Notes: generated by a model not told the origin, from the sequence alone. Shown: positions 8,147 to 17,157, numbered from the stretch's first letter. The stretch: 64,000 nt of DNA from Croceibacterium_A sp035555595 (GCA_035555595.1 DATMGK010000081.1:14404-78403); one strand, 5' to 3'. Numbers and translations: made by a program.

Positions 8147-9451
8147 CTATCGGAAGATGTTGAGGTCGATCGCTCCGGCCATTGCCCGGTTGCCTGCATC
8201 GTTCGGATGTACGTGATCGCCGGGGTCGAATTCCGGATTGATGCGCAGCGGGTTGTCGGAATCACGCGTGGCGGCTTCGAAATCTATCACCGCGTCAAAC
8301 CGTCCGCTGGTGCGGATCCACTGGTTCACATCTTCCCACATCGCGCGACCTGCGTCGTTGTAGAAAGGCAGGCCGTAAGTGCCCAGAACCGTGCCGCCAG
8401 CAACCTTCACGCCGTGCAGGTGCGCGCGATCGATAAGCTGGCTCAATCCATCAATGATCTGTCCGGCGGTTACGTGCTGGCTTTCAGGCATGCCCGGCAT
8501 GATCGACATGTTGATGTCGTTTATGCCTTCCAGGACGATCACCCATTTGACGCCCGGCCGGGCGAGAACATCCTCGTCAAAACGGGCGAGGGCCGCATCG
8601 CCCGCACCGGGGTTCAGAATGCGGTTGCCCGATATGCCCACGTTGACGACGCCCCATCCGCTCAGTTCGGAATCGGCCTGCAGGCGCTCGGCCAACAGGC
8701 TGGGCCACGCGGCGTGCATTCCGGGCGTAGTCGCATAACCATCGGTGATGGAATCCCCCAGCGCCACGATTGTGCCTGCGCCTGTATCCTTCGCCGGAAC
8801 GCTGAGGCCGTTGAGCCAGAAATAGGACCGCGCCACCTGCGGCGACGAAAGCGTCAGTGCCGCCGTCGCGTTGCCCGGTACGATGTAAGCCGGGCTGAGG
8901 CCGAGCGCATGAACGGTATTGGTGGGGGTAGGATTCGGAAGATAGATCGAGACGGCGACTTCGGTAAGCGGCGCCACCGCCAGATCGATCGGATCGCTGA
9001 CCACTCTGGCGCCGGGAAACAGGGTCAGCCCACTCTTTCCGCCAAAGCTGACCTCGCGATCCGACCCTGCGTTGATGGCCCCCGCTTCACCAGCCAGCGC
9101 GGCGTGAACCGAACCGAAAGTCACCGGACCGCCACCAAGGGCATTGCTGAATTCGAGACGGAACTGCTCACCGCCCGCCGATGTGCGCACAATCATGCGC
9201 ACGGTCTGATCGGCGAGTTCCTCTGGATAAGGAACGAACGGAGAAGGGGAACTGGGAGGAGGGGGAGCGGGGCGGGCTGAAGCCCCCTCCTTCGGAGGCT
9301 CGCTGGCGAAAGGAGGCGGACCTTGCGGCGTCAGCGTCTGCGCAGTGCCCCAGCTTTCGATCCAGTGCGCTTCAGGGTTTCGTTGAGCCGTGGCTGACGT
9401 GGAGGCAATCAACAGGGCTGCGCCTGCGATCATCGAGATCATTCGCGACAT
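8147..9451 (-). CDS. Secreted SGNH/GDSL-family hydrolase
   Basis: The four blocks of the SGNH hydrolase superfamily are present in order: GDSITDG (nucleophile serine, near residue 234), GISGNRIL (Gly), EGINDI (Asn) and DHVHPNDAG near the C-terminus (Asp and His). About 200 residues come first, including a Pro-rich linker and a beta-rich domain, as in two-domain esterases acting on polysaccharide or lipid esters. The chosen start at 9451 gives a clean signal peptide (MSRMISMIAGAALLIASTSATA) and has AGGGGA six nt upstream; an in-frame ATG at 9487 is possible. It lies downstream of the TonB receptor on the same strand, separated by a strong hairpin, and may process a compound handled by that receptor. 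It is probably periplasmic or secreted. Confidence 0.85.
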   Translation of the reverse strand: MSRMISMIAGAALLIASTSATAQRNPEAHWIESWGTAQTLTPQGPPPFASEPPKEGASARPAPPPPSSPSPFVPYPEELADQTVRMIVRTSAGGEQFRLEFSNALGGGPVTFGSVHAALAGEAGAINAGSDREVSFGGKSGLTLFPGARVVSDPIDLAVAPLTEVAVSIYLPNPTPTNTVHALGLSPAYIVPGNATAALTLSSPQVARSYFWLNGLSVPAKDTGAGTIVALGDSITDGYATTPGMHAAWPSLLAERLQADSELSGWGVVNVGISGNRILNPGAGDAALARFDEDVLARPGVKWVIVLEGINDINMSIMPGMPESQHVTAGQIIDGLSQLIDRAHLHGVKVAGGTVLGTYGLPFYNDAGRAMWEDVNQWIRTSGRFDAVIDFEAATRDSDNPLRINPEFDPGDHVHPNDAGNRAMAGAIDLNIFR

Positions 9452-9495
9452 GGCCAGTCCCCTAACCTTTGCCATTTTCCGGTTCAACGGAAGCG

Positions 9496-9527
9496 TTCCG
9501 CACCGCGCCAGCCGGCGCGGTGCGGAA
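9496..9527 (-). terminator. Strong hairpin between TonB receptor and SGNH hydrolase
   Basis: TTCCGCACCGCGCC and GGCGCGGTGCGGAA form a perfect 14-bp stem with an AGCC tetraloop, 8 bp after the receptor stop. No U-run follows. It may protect the receptor mRNA or attenuate read-through into the hydrolase. Confidence 0.55.
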
Positions 9528-9534
9528 TATTATC

Positions 9535-11649
9535 TCACCAGGAAGTGACGCGGAGGCGAAGCCCCACGGTCCGCGGCGTCGGACCGGACCCGGAGAATGG
9601 CCCGTTGGAACCGAGGAAGGTCGGCCCGCGCTCGTCGGTCAGGTTGTTGGCGATGAGGGCAAGTTCCCATTTACCGTGGCGGATACCCGCGGTCAGGTTC
9701 ACGAGGTCGTAAGGCTGCGCCGTAACAAGCACGTTATTGCTGACCTGCAACCGATCGCCGCTGTGGCTCAAGGAAACGTTGCCGAAGCCTTCGAAGCCGG
9801 AAGCGATTTCGCGGTTGTAGTTCACGTCAACGCGATAGTTGGTTGCCAACGTATTGAGCATCCGCCCGCCCGGACGCAAATTGGGAAGGGCAGCGGCGAT
9901 CACTTCATTGACCGCGCCATACTCGCTGTCGTTGAAGTTACCGACGAAGCCGAGGTTCAGGCCTTCGAGTGGCGTGCGCCAGCGAACTTCAAGGTCTACC
10001 CCCTTCGTCTTCGCATCACCAAAATTCGCAAAGCCATTGACCCCGTCGATGCCACCGGTGACTGACGTTTGCAGGTCGGTGTATTCGAGCTGATAGAGGT
10101 TCACGCCGACGTTCAACGAACGGTCGGAACTGCGCCACTTCACGCCAAACTCGTAGTTCTGGGTGGATTCCGGATTAAGCGCCACGGATGCCGGAACGCC
10201 GGCGAGTTCCAGCGATTCCACTTGGACGCGGGACTGGACGATGCCTGGGCGGAAGCCGGTGGCCGCCGAGACGAACATCGTCAGGCTGTCTGTCGGCAGA
10301 TAGGAAAGGTTGAGGCGCCAGGTTTCGACCTTTTCCTTCGTCGGCACGGTCCCGTTTTCATCGGCGAATGAGCGGTCATCGTGATAGGTTCTCAGGCCCA
10401 CCAGCGGTACCAGCTTGCCGTCGAACAGATCGTAGCTGACTTCGCCGAAGATCGCCCAGTTCTTGGTGATCGTGTCGTTATTCGCGTTTATGGTGACGAC
10501 CGGCAGCACGAGATTGTTAACCTGAGGACCACTGCCGTCCTGATAAGAACCGCCGACCACCCAGTGCAGGGGGCCGTTGCCGTTGGAGTTCACGCGAACT
10601 TCCTGGGCAAACATCTTCGGCAGGAACTGGCTTGAGAACGAGCCGGACGGCGACAGCGGGATATGGATCCCGAACTTGCCTTCGAGATGGCTGCTAGCGC
10701 TGGTTACAGTGAAGGCGTCGAAATCGGCGCTTGCCGTCAGGCTCAACAGCGTAAAATCGCCGTTGGAGAACCCGTCCTGACCGGCGGTATTCTCGAAATA
10801 GGGTGGTTTGACGGAGGCGGTGAAGCCGGTGAAGTTCTGACGCGGACGGAAATTCCAGTACTGCGCGCGGATGTTCACATTGTCCCACGGACGGATGAGC
10901 GCAACCACACGGATGTCGTCGTTCTTCGCGGAGTTGACGCCCTTCTGATCCGGCGTGCCGTCATAGGGGCCGAAATAAGCATCGGCCCAGCCTGCATCGC
11001 GCGAGAACCCGCCGCTGACCCGGATGCCGAGGCGGTCCTGGATGATCGGCACGGAAAGAGCCGCAGAAGCGCCGTAGTTCCAGCCTTCGGCGCCACGCGT
11101 CCGGGAAGTCTCGACTTCACCCGCGTATTCTATCTCGTTCAAGTTCGGATCACGCGTGTGGAAAATGAAAACACCACCCGACGAGCCCTGCCCGTAGAGT
11201 GTGCCCTGCGGGCCGCGCAGTACCTCGACCCGCTCCATATCAAGGAAGCGAACCGGGGGCGCGATGCCGAAGTTGGTGACGATAAACGGAGTATCGTCGA
11301 GGTAATACCCGATAGGGGAATCGCCATTCTGGGTGACGGTGCCGCGCAGGTTGTAGAAGCGCGAGCTGTTCGACTGGCGGAATCCTTCCGAAGCGCCGGG
11401 AACGGTCGATACGAGATCGCCGATCGAGCCGATGTTACGCTCTTTCAGTTCTTCACCACTGAAGGCCTGAATCGCCAGCGGCACCTGATGAAGTGCCTGC
11501 GCGCCAGATTTCTGCGCGGTAACGATGATCGCATCGTCCGACTGATTCGTGTCCGCTTGATCCGCCTGATCCTGCGCATGCGCTGCGCCCGATACGAGAC
11601 CTGCTATAACTGCTGCAATGGCGGCGGAGTGCATGAAGCGCACTGTCAT
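9535..11649 (-). CDS. TonB-dependent outer-membrane receptor
   Basis: This 704-residue receptor has a signal peptide ending in GAAHAQ, a TonB-box region DDAIIVTAQ, and a plug domain with the motifs QALHQVPLAIQAFSGEEL, VPGASEGFR and MERVEVLRGPQGTLYGQGSS. A 22-strand barrel follows, with the C-terminal aromatic residue (VTSW) used for outer-membrane assembly. The short plug with IVTAQK and the SIGYYLDD-like segment resemble receptors of sphingomonads that import plant or xenobiotic compounds rather than siderophores, but the ligand is unknown. The start has GGGAG before it. It is divergent from the ceramidase-fold hydrolase, and a CAATCGATTG palindrome lies 26 bp upstream of its start, so both genes probably share a regulator. 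Confidence 0.9.
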   Translation of the reverse strand: MTVRFMHSAAIAAVIAGLVSGAAHAQDQADQADTNQSDDAIIVTAQKSGAQALHQVPLAIQAFSGEELKERNIGSIGDLVSTVPGASEGFRQSNSSRFYNLRGTVTQNGDSPIGYYLDDTPFIVTNFGIAPPVRFLDMERVEVLRGPQGTLYGQGSSGGVFIFHTRDPNLNEIEYAGEVETSRTRGAEGWNYGASAALSVPIIQDRLGIRVSGGFSRDAGWADAYFGPYDGTPDQKGVNSAKNDDIRVVALIRPWDNVNIRAQYWNFRPRQNFTGFTASVKPPYFENTAGQDGFSNGDFTLLSLTASADFDAFTVTSASSHLEGKFGIHIPLSPSGSFSSQFLPKMFAQEVRVNSNGNGPLHWVVGGSYQDGSGPQVNNLVLPVVTINANNDTITKNWAIFGEVSYDLFDGKLVPLVGLRTYHDDRSFADENGTVPTKEKVETWRLNLSYLPTDSLTMFVSAATGFRPGIVQSRVQVESLELAGVPASVALNPESTQNYEFGVKWRSSDRSLNVGVNLYQLEYTDLQTSVTGGIDGVNGFANFGDAKTKGVDLEVRWRTPLEGLNLGFVGNFNDSEYGAVNEVIAAALPNLRPGGRMLNTLATNYRVDVNYNREIASGFEGFGNVSLSHSGDRLQVSNNVLVTAQPYDLVNLTAGIRHGKWELALIANNLTDERGPTFLGSNGPFSGSGPTPRTVGLRLRVTSW

Positions 11650-11674
11650 CCCCTACTCCCATGGTTGCCTTTTT

Positions 11675-11684
11675 CAATCGATTG
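11675..11684. promoter_or_regulatory. CAATCGATTG palindrome before the TonB receptor
   Basis: A perfect 10-bp palindrome with central CG, 26-35 bp upstream of the receptor start on the minus strand. An identical copy lies 69 bp away before the divergent gene. The central CG is typical of LacI-family operators. Confidence 0.55.
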
Positions 11685-11743
11685 CATAAGATGATGCCAA
11701 GGAATTGCCAAGAGGGTTTAACGCAGTGCGTGACCCAAGAGGG

Positions 11744-11753
11744 CAATCGATTG
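11744..11753. promoter_or_regulatory. Second CAATCGATTG palindrome before the ceramidase-fold gene
   Basis: Identical in sequence to the copy at 11675, 19 bp before the plus-strand start and just upstream of its ribosome site. The pair brackets a divergent promoter region. Confidence 0.55.
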
Positions 11754-11771
11754 TATTTTTTTAGGGAGAGC

Positions 11772-13139
11772 ATGATGAAGCTTTTGAGGGCACTTCGGCC
11801 TGTGGCCCTTTCCATGACCGTAGTGGCGATGGTGCCGCACACGGCTCTGGCACAGGATCCTGGCCTGAGAGCGGGGGCAGGGAAGGTCGATGTGACACCG
11901 GCACCCGACGCGCTGCCGCAGAACTATCGCGGAATTCTCGATCCTCTCTACGCCCGGGCGATCGTGCTGGATAACGGCAAGACCAGGGCAGCCATGGTGA
12001 CGGTCGATGCGGGCGTCATTCCGCCGCCCGTATGGAAGAATCTGAGGGATCGGGCTGAGCGGGAACTGAAAATCCCGAAGACGCAGTTTCTGATTACCGC
12101 GACTCATACGCATAGCGTGCCGTGGACGCCGCCCGCGAACTATGAAGACAATATCTTCGCTGCGATTCGCCAGGCGGCCGATTCGTTGAAGCCCGCCCGG
12201 ATGGCTCAGGGCACAGGCGTTTCGCACATCAACATAAATCGCAACATTATCGACCGTGAAACCCATCGCTGGTGGGAGGGCCCCAATTATGAAGGACCTT
12301 CCGACAAGACGGTGGCCGTGATCCGTTTCGAATCCCTCAGCGGCGAACCGATCGCGATTTACTACAACTACGGCGTTCACGCGGTGATCACCGGGACGCT
12401 CGATCTCGTCAGCGCCGATATCCCTGGCGCCGCCTCGAATTATATCGAGGAATCGTTGGGGAACGGCGCCGTCGCCGTCTATTCCAACGGCGCTGCGGGC
12501 GATCAGAACCCGATCTTCTTCAACCAGACGTACGAATTGCGTGACATCCGCATCGCGGATTACGCGAAGCGCGGTGAGGACATCAGCAATGCGATGCCCC
12601 CCGGCGGTGAGGGGATGGATCGCGACAATCCCCGGGTTGCGATGCTGATGGAGCAGCAGAAGCGGATGATCCTTTCAATGGGTCAGATGCTGGGCGAGGA
12701 AGTGCTGCATGTCACGCGCGACGGGCTGGAAAGGCCTGTAACGACGGCACGCATCACCGGCGCGCAGAACACTGTGACTTGTCCCGGCCGCAAGCGGCTG
12801 GATCAGGGCCGGGCCGGTTTCCCCGGTCAGTACGAAGACGGTGATCCCGTCAACATAACGCTCAGCATGCTGAGGGTTGGCGACACCATTATCGGCGGCG
12901 TCGATGCAGAGGTGTTCACTGGCATCGCCCAGCGTTTCAAGCAGGAATCGCCCTACAAGCATACCATGATGACAACGTTGACCAACGGCATGGCCAACAG
13001 CGGCTATATCCCGAACGATGCAGCCTTCGCTTACAACACTTTCGAAGTGGTGTCCTCGCGCCTGAAGCCGGGATGTGCGGAGACGGCGATCGTGGATGGA
13101 TTGCTCGATCTGGTCAGCAACAGCGAGGTGCAACAATGA
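11772..13139 (+). CDS. Secreted neutral/alkaline ceramidase-fold hydrolase
   Basis: The 455-residue product has a signal peptide ending in HTALAQ. The zinc-site landmarks of neutral ceramidases are present: THTHS (residues 111-115), a second histidine in YNYGVHAV (203), an acidic residue in GVDAEVFTG (Glu380) and a Tyr in NSGYIP (412). The nucleophile segment, which reads GDVSPN in characterised ceramidases, is GDQNP (243-247) here, so the catalytic serine is missing and ceramide hydrolysis is doubtful. The enzyme may cleave another amide or ester. ATG 11772 or 11775 follows AGGGAG; an upstream in-frame ATG (11661) lacks a signal peptide. It is coupled by ATGA overlap to the next esterase and divergent from a TonB receptor. 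Confidence 0.8.
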   Translation: MMKLLRALRPVALSMTVVAMVPHTALAQDPGLRAGAGKVDVTPAPDALPQNYRGILDPLYARAIVLDNGKTRAAMVTVDAGVIPPPVWKNLRDRAERELKIPKTQFLITATHTHSVPWTPPANYEDNIFAAIRQAADSLKPARMAQGTGVSHININRNIIDRETHRWWEGPNYEGPSDKTVAVIRFESLSGEPIAIYYNYGVHAVITGTLDLVSADIPGAASNYIEESLGNGAVAVYSNGAAGDQNPIFFNQTYELRDIRIADYAKRGEDISNAMPPGGEGMDRDNPRVAMLMEQQKRMILSMGQMLGEEVLHVTRDGLERPVTTARITGAQNTVTCPGRKRLDQGRAGFPGQYEDGDPVNITLSMLRVGDTIIGGVDAEVFTGIAQRFKQESPYKHTMMTTLTNGMANSGYIPNDAAFAYNTFEVVSSRLKPGCAETAIVDGLLDLVSNSEVQQ

Positions 13140-14245
13140 TTGGTTCTTTGATGAAGTTCGCCAGGGTTCCGGCTGGCGTTTCGATCGCACTGGCGCTGAC
13201 TGCGGCAGCTTCGCCGGGCATCGCGCAGGCCCCTTCCGACCCGCGTATCGCGCAGGATGGAACGGTTACGCTGGACGGCGTTCGTGTGCCTTTGCCCGCT
13301 ACCGCAAGCCAGGGGGGGCGCGACTATCTGCGCAAGCTGATCGTCGACAAGCCGTTCGGCACGCCCGTTCCTGACATCAAGGAGGAGCGCGCGCGTCAGG
13401 ATGGAATCATGTTTGAATTCCTGCGCCCGATGCGTGACCGGTACAAGGTCGACATCACGGAAGAGAAGATCGGCGGGATCGTGGTGGACGTCGTGGTCCC
13501 CGCAGAAGGAATCGCGCCCGAAAATCGCAATCGCCTGCTGATCAACGTTCATGGCGGGGGTTTCACCACCGGTGCGCGCAGCGCCTCGCTGGTGGAATCG
13601 GTTCCGCTGGCGGCGCTGATGAAGATCAAGGTCGTGTCGATCGACTACCGCATGGGGCCGGAATACCAGTTCCCCGCCGGTAGCGAGGACGTGGCAACGG
13701 TCTATCGTGAACTGCTTAAGTCCTACGATGCATCGCACATCGGGCTCTACGGATGCTCGGCTGGCGGCATCTTGACCTCGCAGTCCATCGCATGGTTCCA
13801 GGCGAACGATTTGCCCAATCCCGCGGCGATCGGCGTATTCTGCGCTGGCCTGAATGGCCGTTTCGAAGGGGATTCAGTCGCGCTTTCGGGTGGCCTGCTG
13901 GGCAATCTGCCCGCGCTGGTCGCGGAAAGCCGGCCCGCCATGCTGCCTCCCGGTGGCCCGAGCTATCTGAGCACCGCCCGTCCGGAAGATCCCCTGGCCT
14001 TTCCTGAAAGCTCGCCCGAACTGCTCGCGCATTTCCCGCCGACGCTGTTCATCACCGGAACGCGCTCGTTCGAATTTTCCAGCGCTCTTACGTCGCACAA
14101 CAGCCTCGCTGCTGCCGGCGTCGAATCCCGCTTCCACGGATGGGACGGGATGTTCCACGGGTTCATCTACAATTCTGACCTGCCAGAGGCACGGCAGGCC
14201 TATGATGTCATGGTCAATTTCTTCGATGGACATCTCAAGAAGTAA
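13136..14245 (+). CDS. Secreted alpha/beta hydrolase, HSL (hormone-sensitive lipase) family
   Basis: The HSL-family oxyanion motif HGGGF lies at residues 139-143, and the nucleophile elbow GCSAGG puts the catalytic serine at about 208. The C-terminal DGMFHGF supplies the histidine. The usual acidic residue after GTR (GTRD in many relatives) is replaced in GTRSFEFSSA, where a nearby Glu may serve instead. The start at 13136 overlaps the previous stop (ATGA) and gives a signal peptide ending in PGIAQ, so the enzyme should be periplasmic or secreted. It likely removes acyl groups from a small ester, acting in sequence with the upstream amidase-like hydrolase. Substrate unknown. Confidence 0.85.
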   Translation: MIGSLMKFARVPAGVSIALALTAAASPGIAQAPSDPRIAQDGTVTLDGVRVPLPATASQGGRDYLRKLIVDKPFGTPVPDIKEERARQDGIMFEFLRPMRDRYKVDITEEKIGGIVVDVVVPAEGIAPENRNRLLINVHGGGFTTGARSASLVESVPLAALMKIKVVSIDYRMGPEYQFPAGSEDVATVYRELLKSYDASHIGLYGCSAGGILTSQSIAWFQANDLPNPAAIGVFCAGLNGRFEGDSVALSGGLLGNLPALVAESRPAMLPPGGPSYLSTARPEDPLAFPESSPELLAHFPPTLFITGTRSFEFSSALTSHNSLAAAGVESRFHGWDGMFHGFIYNSDLPEARQAYDVMVNFFDGHLKK

Positions 14246-14260
14246 GTCACACGCTAACCG

Positions 14261-16207
14261 TTATCGGAGGGCTGCGCGGGAAAGAGCCGCGCAGTCCGCC
14301 GGTGCGGAAGGTGGGGCGGCGCTGTTACCGTCCTTGTCTTTCCGCAGTCCCAGCGCGCTTCCTATCGACCGTCCTATGGCGCGCACGATGTTGGGCTCGC
14401 CGGACCGTTCGCCCGGATCGTTGAAGGTGATCGACGGGCTCGACAACGTGCCCTGCACGCGCAGCGGATCCACCAGCTTCAGCGGCGCATTTCCCTTCGC
14501 AGCGCCATTCATGGTCAGCGCGATGGTTTCGCCCCGCAGGTTGATCTGCCCACGGCCGGCGCCTCTTGAAACTTCGGTGTCGATCGTCAGCGGGGCGGGG
14601 GTCAGGATTCCTCCCTTCACGCTGAAAGCCAGAATAGCGCAGCGGATCGGCGTCATGGCTTCATCGTCGCGGATTTCCTGCCGTATCGCCCCACCCAGAT
14701 TCTGACCCAGAACGAATGCGGCGGCGCGGTTCATTGATCCGCGACTGGCGACGAATGCGATCTTGCCGTTCCCGCGCTCGAACGCCTGACGAATGGTGTC
14801 ACCCCGGCCTTCGATGCGGACCACGCCCTGTAACGGGCCACGTATCATGTCCGGTTGGCCGATCAGCGTGTCCAGCGATGTTCCGGCCACGCGCAGTTCC
14901 GTCTTGAACACGGGAACATCTGCGGTTGAATCGACCTCGACCCATCCGGTGATACGTCCGGATTCCAGGCCCGCGACAACGTTTTCAAGCCGCAGCACCC
15001 GGTGATCCAGAACGATGTCGCCCTTCAGGCTGCGAAAGGCCGATCCGCCCTTGATAAGCAGCCTTTGCGCGGAAAAGCGTATGCGTCCGTCGGTCGGGCC
15101 CATCTTGCTCAGGTTGATGCGCGTGTCGGGAATGACCCGCTTGCCGATCCGCGCTTCCTTGGCGCGCGCCGACGCCAGCCCGGCGTCATCTGCCAGATCG
15201 TCGAAATCGAATTGCGGCGCATCGATCTCAGCGTCGATTTTCGTTCGGCCATCGCGCTTCAGCACCGTGGCCTTGCCGCGTAGAGTGGAGCGACCGATCG
15301 TGCCCTCGACCCGGTCGATGAACCAGTCCTTCCCCTCATGCCGGACATCGCCGGTCAGATCGATGTCCTGAGTGCCGAACAGTCCCGCTTCGATAATGTA
15401 GTCGAGCTGCTTCAGGCTGGAGCCTTTGGCATGCATCGTAAGTCGCATGTCGCTGAGGTTCAGCGGGCCGGCCATGGTGCCGCTCGCACGAAGATCGAAT
15501 GGAGCGGCTGACAGATGGGCCTGGAATGGCCAGCCTGACGCAGTCGCCTTTTCCCGCGCGCCGCCACCAGTCACGGCCAGAGTTGCGGGCGACCCGTCGA
15601 ACTTCCCCGTGGCATTCACGACCAGACCAGTACGGGCATCCGCGCGGATACTGCCCGTCAGCTCCAGCTTTCGCTTTGCGTCGTTCAGCGAAAAGCGGCT
15701 GCGATCAATTGTAAGCTGGTCCAGTTGCAGTGGGCGCCCGCCGCCATCGTCCTGCTTTCCGCCAAAGCCGTCCCAGTTGCTTTTACCCTCTTCATCCCGG
15801 ACCAGCGCCACATCGAGGTCGGAGATGTGCAGCGATCTTATATCGGGGTCGCCGCTGATAAGGGAGAAGATGGAAACGCGGGCACTCGTGCGTTCGACTT
15901 TCAGGAAGTCGCCTTCGCCTGCCCATGCCGGTTGCCCGATCTGCACGTCACCGGCCACGATTTCAGGGGTGAACGATAGCAACTGCGTGCGGGAGAGGGA
16001 GCCGATCTTTACCGGCGCATCCAGTCTCGCCGACAGTTCCCGTTCCGCCGTTTCGCGCAGAAACGAGACGGGAAAGGCGGCGATGGCCAATATCGCCAGG
16101 GCAATCACGCCCGCAGTCAGCGACAATAACAGGACAAGGCGACGATGGGATGGCGGGGCCGTCTGCGTGGAATCCCCTTCCTCCACGCTGCCGGGGTCTG
16201 TCACCAT
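14261..16207 (-). CDS. AsmA family envelope protein
   Basis: This 648-residue protein has a cytoplasmic N-terminal tail, one membrane anchor (about residues 24-46) and the AsmA N-terminal signature in ELSARLDAPVKIGSLSR. A long beta-rich periplasmic region with repeating short strands follows, and the AsmA_2-type C-terminal domain ends with NRAAAFVLGQNLGGAIRQEI and the segment CAILAFSVKGG. AsmA-like proteins bridge the envelope and are implicated in phospholipid transport and outer-membrane assembly. The gene converges on the HSL esterase with only 15 bp between stops and follows the CsbD gene, from which a terminator separates it. Confidence 0.85.
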   Translation of the reverse strand: MVTDPGSVEEGDSTQTAPPSHRRLVLLLSLTAGVIALAILAIAAFPVSFLRETAERELSARLDAPVKIGSLSRTQLLSFTPEIVAGDVQIGQPAWAGEGDFLKVERTSARVSIFSLISGDPDIRSLHISDLDVALVRDEEGKSNWDGFGGKQDDGGGRPLQLDQLTIDRSRFSLNDAKRKLELTGSIRADARTGLVVNATGKFDGSPATLAVTGGGAREKATASGWPFQAHLSAAPFDLRASGTMAGPLNLSDMRLTMHAKGSSLKQLDYIIEAGLFGTQDIDLTGDVRHEGKDWFIDRVEGTIGRSTLRGKATVLKRDGRTKIDAEIDAPQFDFDDLADDAGLASARAKEARIGKRVIPDTRINLSKMGPTDGRIRFSAQRLLIKGGSAFRSLKGDIVLDHRVLRLENVVAGLESGRITGWVEVDSTADVPVFKTELRVAGTSLDTLIGQPDMIRGPLQGVVRIEGRGDTIRQAFERGNGKIAFVASRGSMNRAAAFVLGQNLGGAIRQEIRDDEAMTPIRCAILAFSVKGGILTPAPLTIDTEVSRGAGRGQINLRGETIALTMNGAAKGNAPLKLVDPLRVQGTLSSPSITFNDPGERSGEPNIVRAIGRSIGSALGLRKDKDGNSAAPPSAPADCAALSRAALR

Positions 16208-16225
16208 ATCCGCGCGCCGGGCGCG

Positions 16226-16260
16226 AAAAAGCCCGCGCAGACGGACCGCACGGGCTTTTT
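16226..16260. terminator. Terminator after csbD
   Basis: AAAAAGCCCG and CGGGCTTTTT form a perfect 10-bp stem around a 15-nt loop, with T-runs on both ends. It lies 15 bp past the CsbD stop and before the AsmA start. Confidence 0.8.
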
Positions 16261-16275
16261 CGATATTATCATTGA

Positions 16276-16473
16276 TTAGTAACTATTCTCAAAATCGTCG
16301 ATCTCGCGTTCGACCTGATCCTTCGCGCGACCATACTTCTCCTGAACCTTCCCGGCCAGAATTTTCCGATTGCCATTGATCTGGTCCAACTCGTCATTGG
16401 TCAGCTCGCCCCATTTCTTCTGGACGTGGCCTTTGACCTGTTCCCAATTGCCTTTCAGCATGTCGCTATTCAT
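16276..16473 (-). CDS. CsbD family stress protein
   Basis: A 65-residue hydrophilic protein with the whole CsbD signature: MLKGNWEQVKGHVQKKWG, the DELDQINGNRKILAGKVQEKYG segment and an acidic end. CsbD-like proteins are small four-helix proteins induced by general stress in many bacteria (the SigB regulon in Bacillus, YjbJ in E. coli); their biochemical role is not known. GGAG lies upstream of the start. It is followed by a clear terminator and preceded by a hemerythrin gene on the same strand, so the two may share general stress control. Confidence 0.92.
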   Translation of the reverse strand: MNSDMLKGNWEQVKGHVQKKWGELTNDELDQINGNRKILAGKVQEKYGRAKDQVEREIDDFENSY

Positions 16474-16536
16474 GATTTCTCTCCTCTAGGCGTTATATTC
16501 AGAACACCGCGATGCCCCGGTTCGTTCCCGATCGTG

Positions 16537-17157
16537 TCAGTCCTTCAGGCTGATCTTCTTTTCCACTTTCGCAGCCGCCTTCTCTTCCCGCTTCCGGCGG
16601 TTGAACACGCTCAGCATGTGGCGGATGTCGGCAGGCTTCAGGTGCTCCTCGGCGGCGACGAACTGCTCCTGCTCCTCCTCGCGGATGTGGTGCAGGTATT
16701 CGTCCTTCAGCCCCGCGAACCGGCGCAGCCAGCCCGATGACGCCATGTCGCGCGCGGCCAGATCGTCCAGCATCTCGTCGATCTCCTTGTGTTCGGAAAT
16801 CGCATGGCGGGCGTCGTCGGTAGTTTCCGGATCGCGCAGGACCGACGACCACAGGGCTTGTTCTTCCGCCGCCGCGTGCGCCTTCAGTTCCTTCACCAGT
16901 TCGGAAAACAGGGCCACGCGATCCGCCGATTTTCCTTCGGTCTCCTCGATCATGGCCAGAAGAGCGCGGTGCCGGTCATGATCCTCCACCAGCCGTCCGA
17001 AGATATCGGGATCACCCCGAAACTGCGTCTTCGGCGTGCTGCCGATGCGGGCCGCCAGATCGGGCGCCACAGCTTTCGCCTTGGCTATCGCAGCCGACTT
17101 TGCCTCAGCGGGAGAGACACTCAGTGTCTTGTTCTTATCGATCGTTCGGGTCGCCAT
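16537..17157 (-). CDS. Hemerythrin domain-containing protein
   Basis: This 206-residue cytoplasmic protein has four helices with the histidine/acid pattern of a di-iron hemerythrin site: EDHDRHRALL, LKAHAAAEEQALW, EHKEIDEML and YLHHIREEEQEQF. It has a Lys/Ala-rich N-terminal tail and a highly charged Lys/Glu C-terminal tail. Proteins of this kind bind oxygen or nitric oxide or protect iron, and in sphingomonads are common stress genes. The start at 17157 is set by GGAGG eight nt upstream; an upstream in-frame codon at 17226 is not supported. It precedes csbD. Confidence 0.85.
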   Translation of the reverse strand: MATRTIDKNKTLSVSPAEAKSAAIAKAKAVAPDLAARIGSTPKTQFRGDPDIFGRLVEDHDRHRALLAMIEETEGKSADRVALFSELVKELKAHAAAEEQALWSSVLRDPETTDDARHAISEHKEIDEMLDDLAARDMASSGWLRRFAGLKDEYLHHIREEEQEQFVAAEEHLKPADIRHMLSVFNRRKREEKAAAKVEKKISLKD

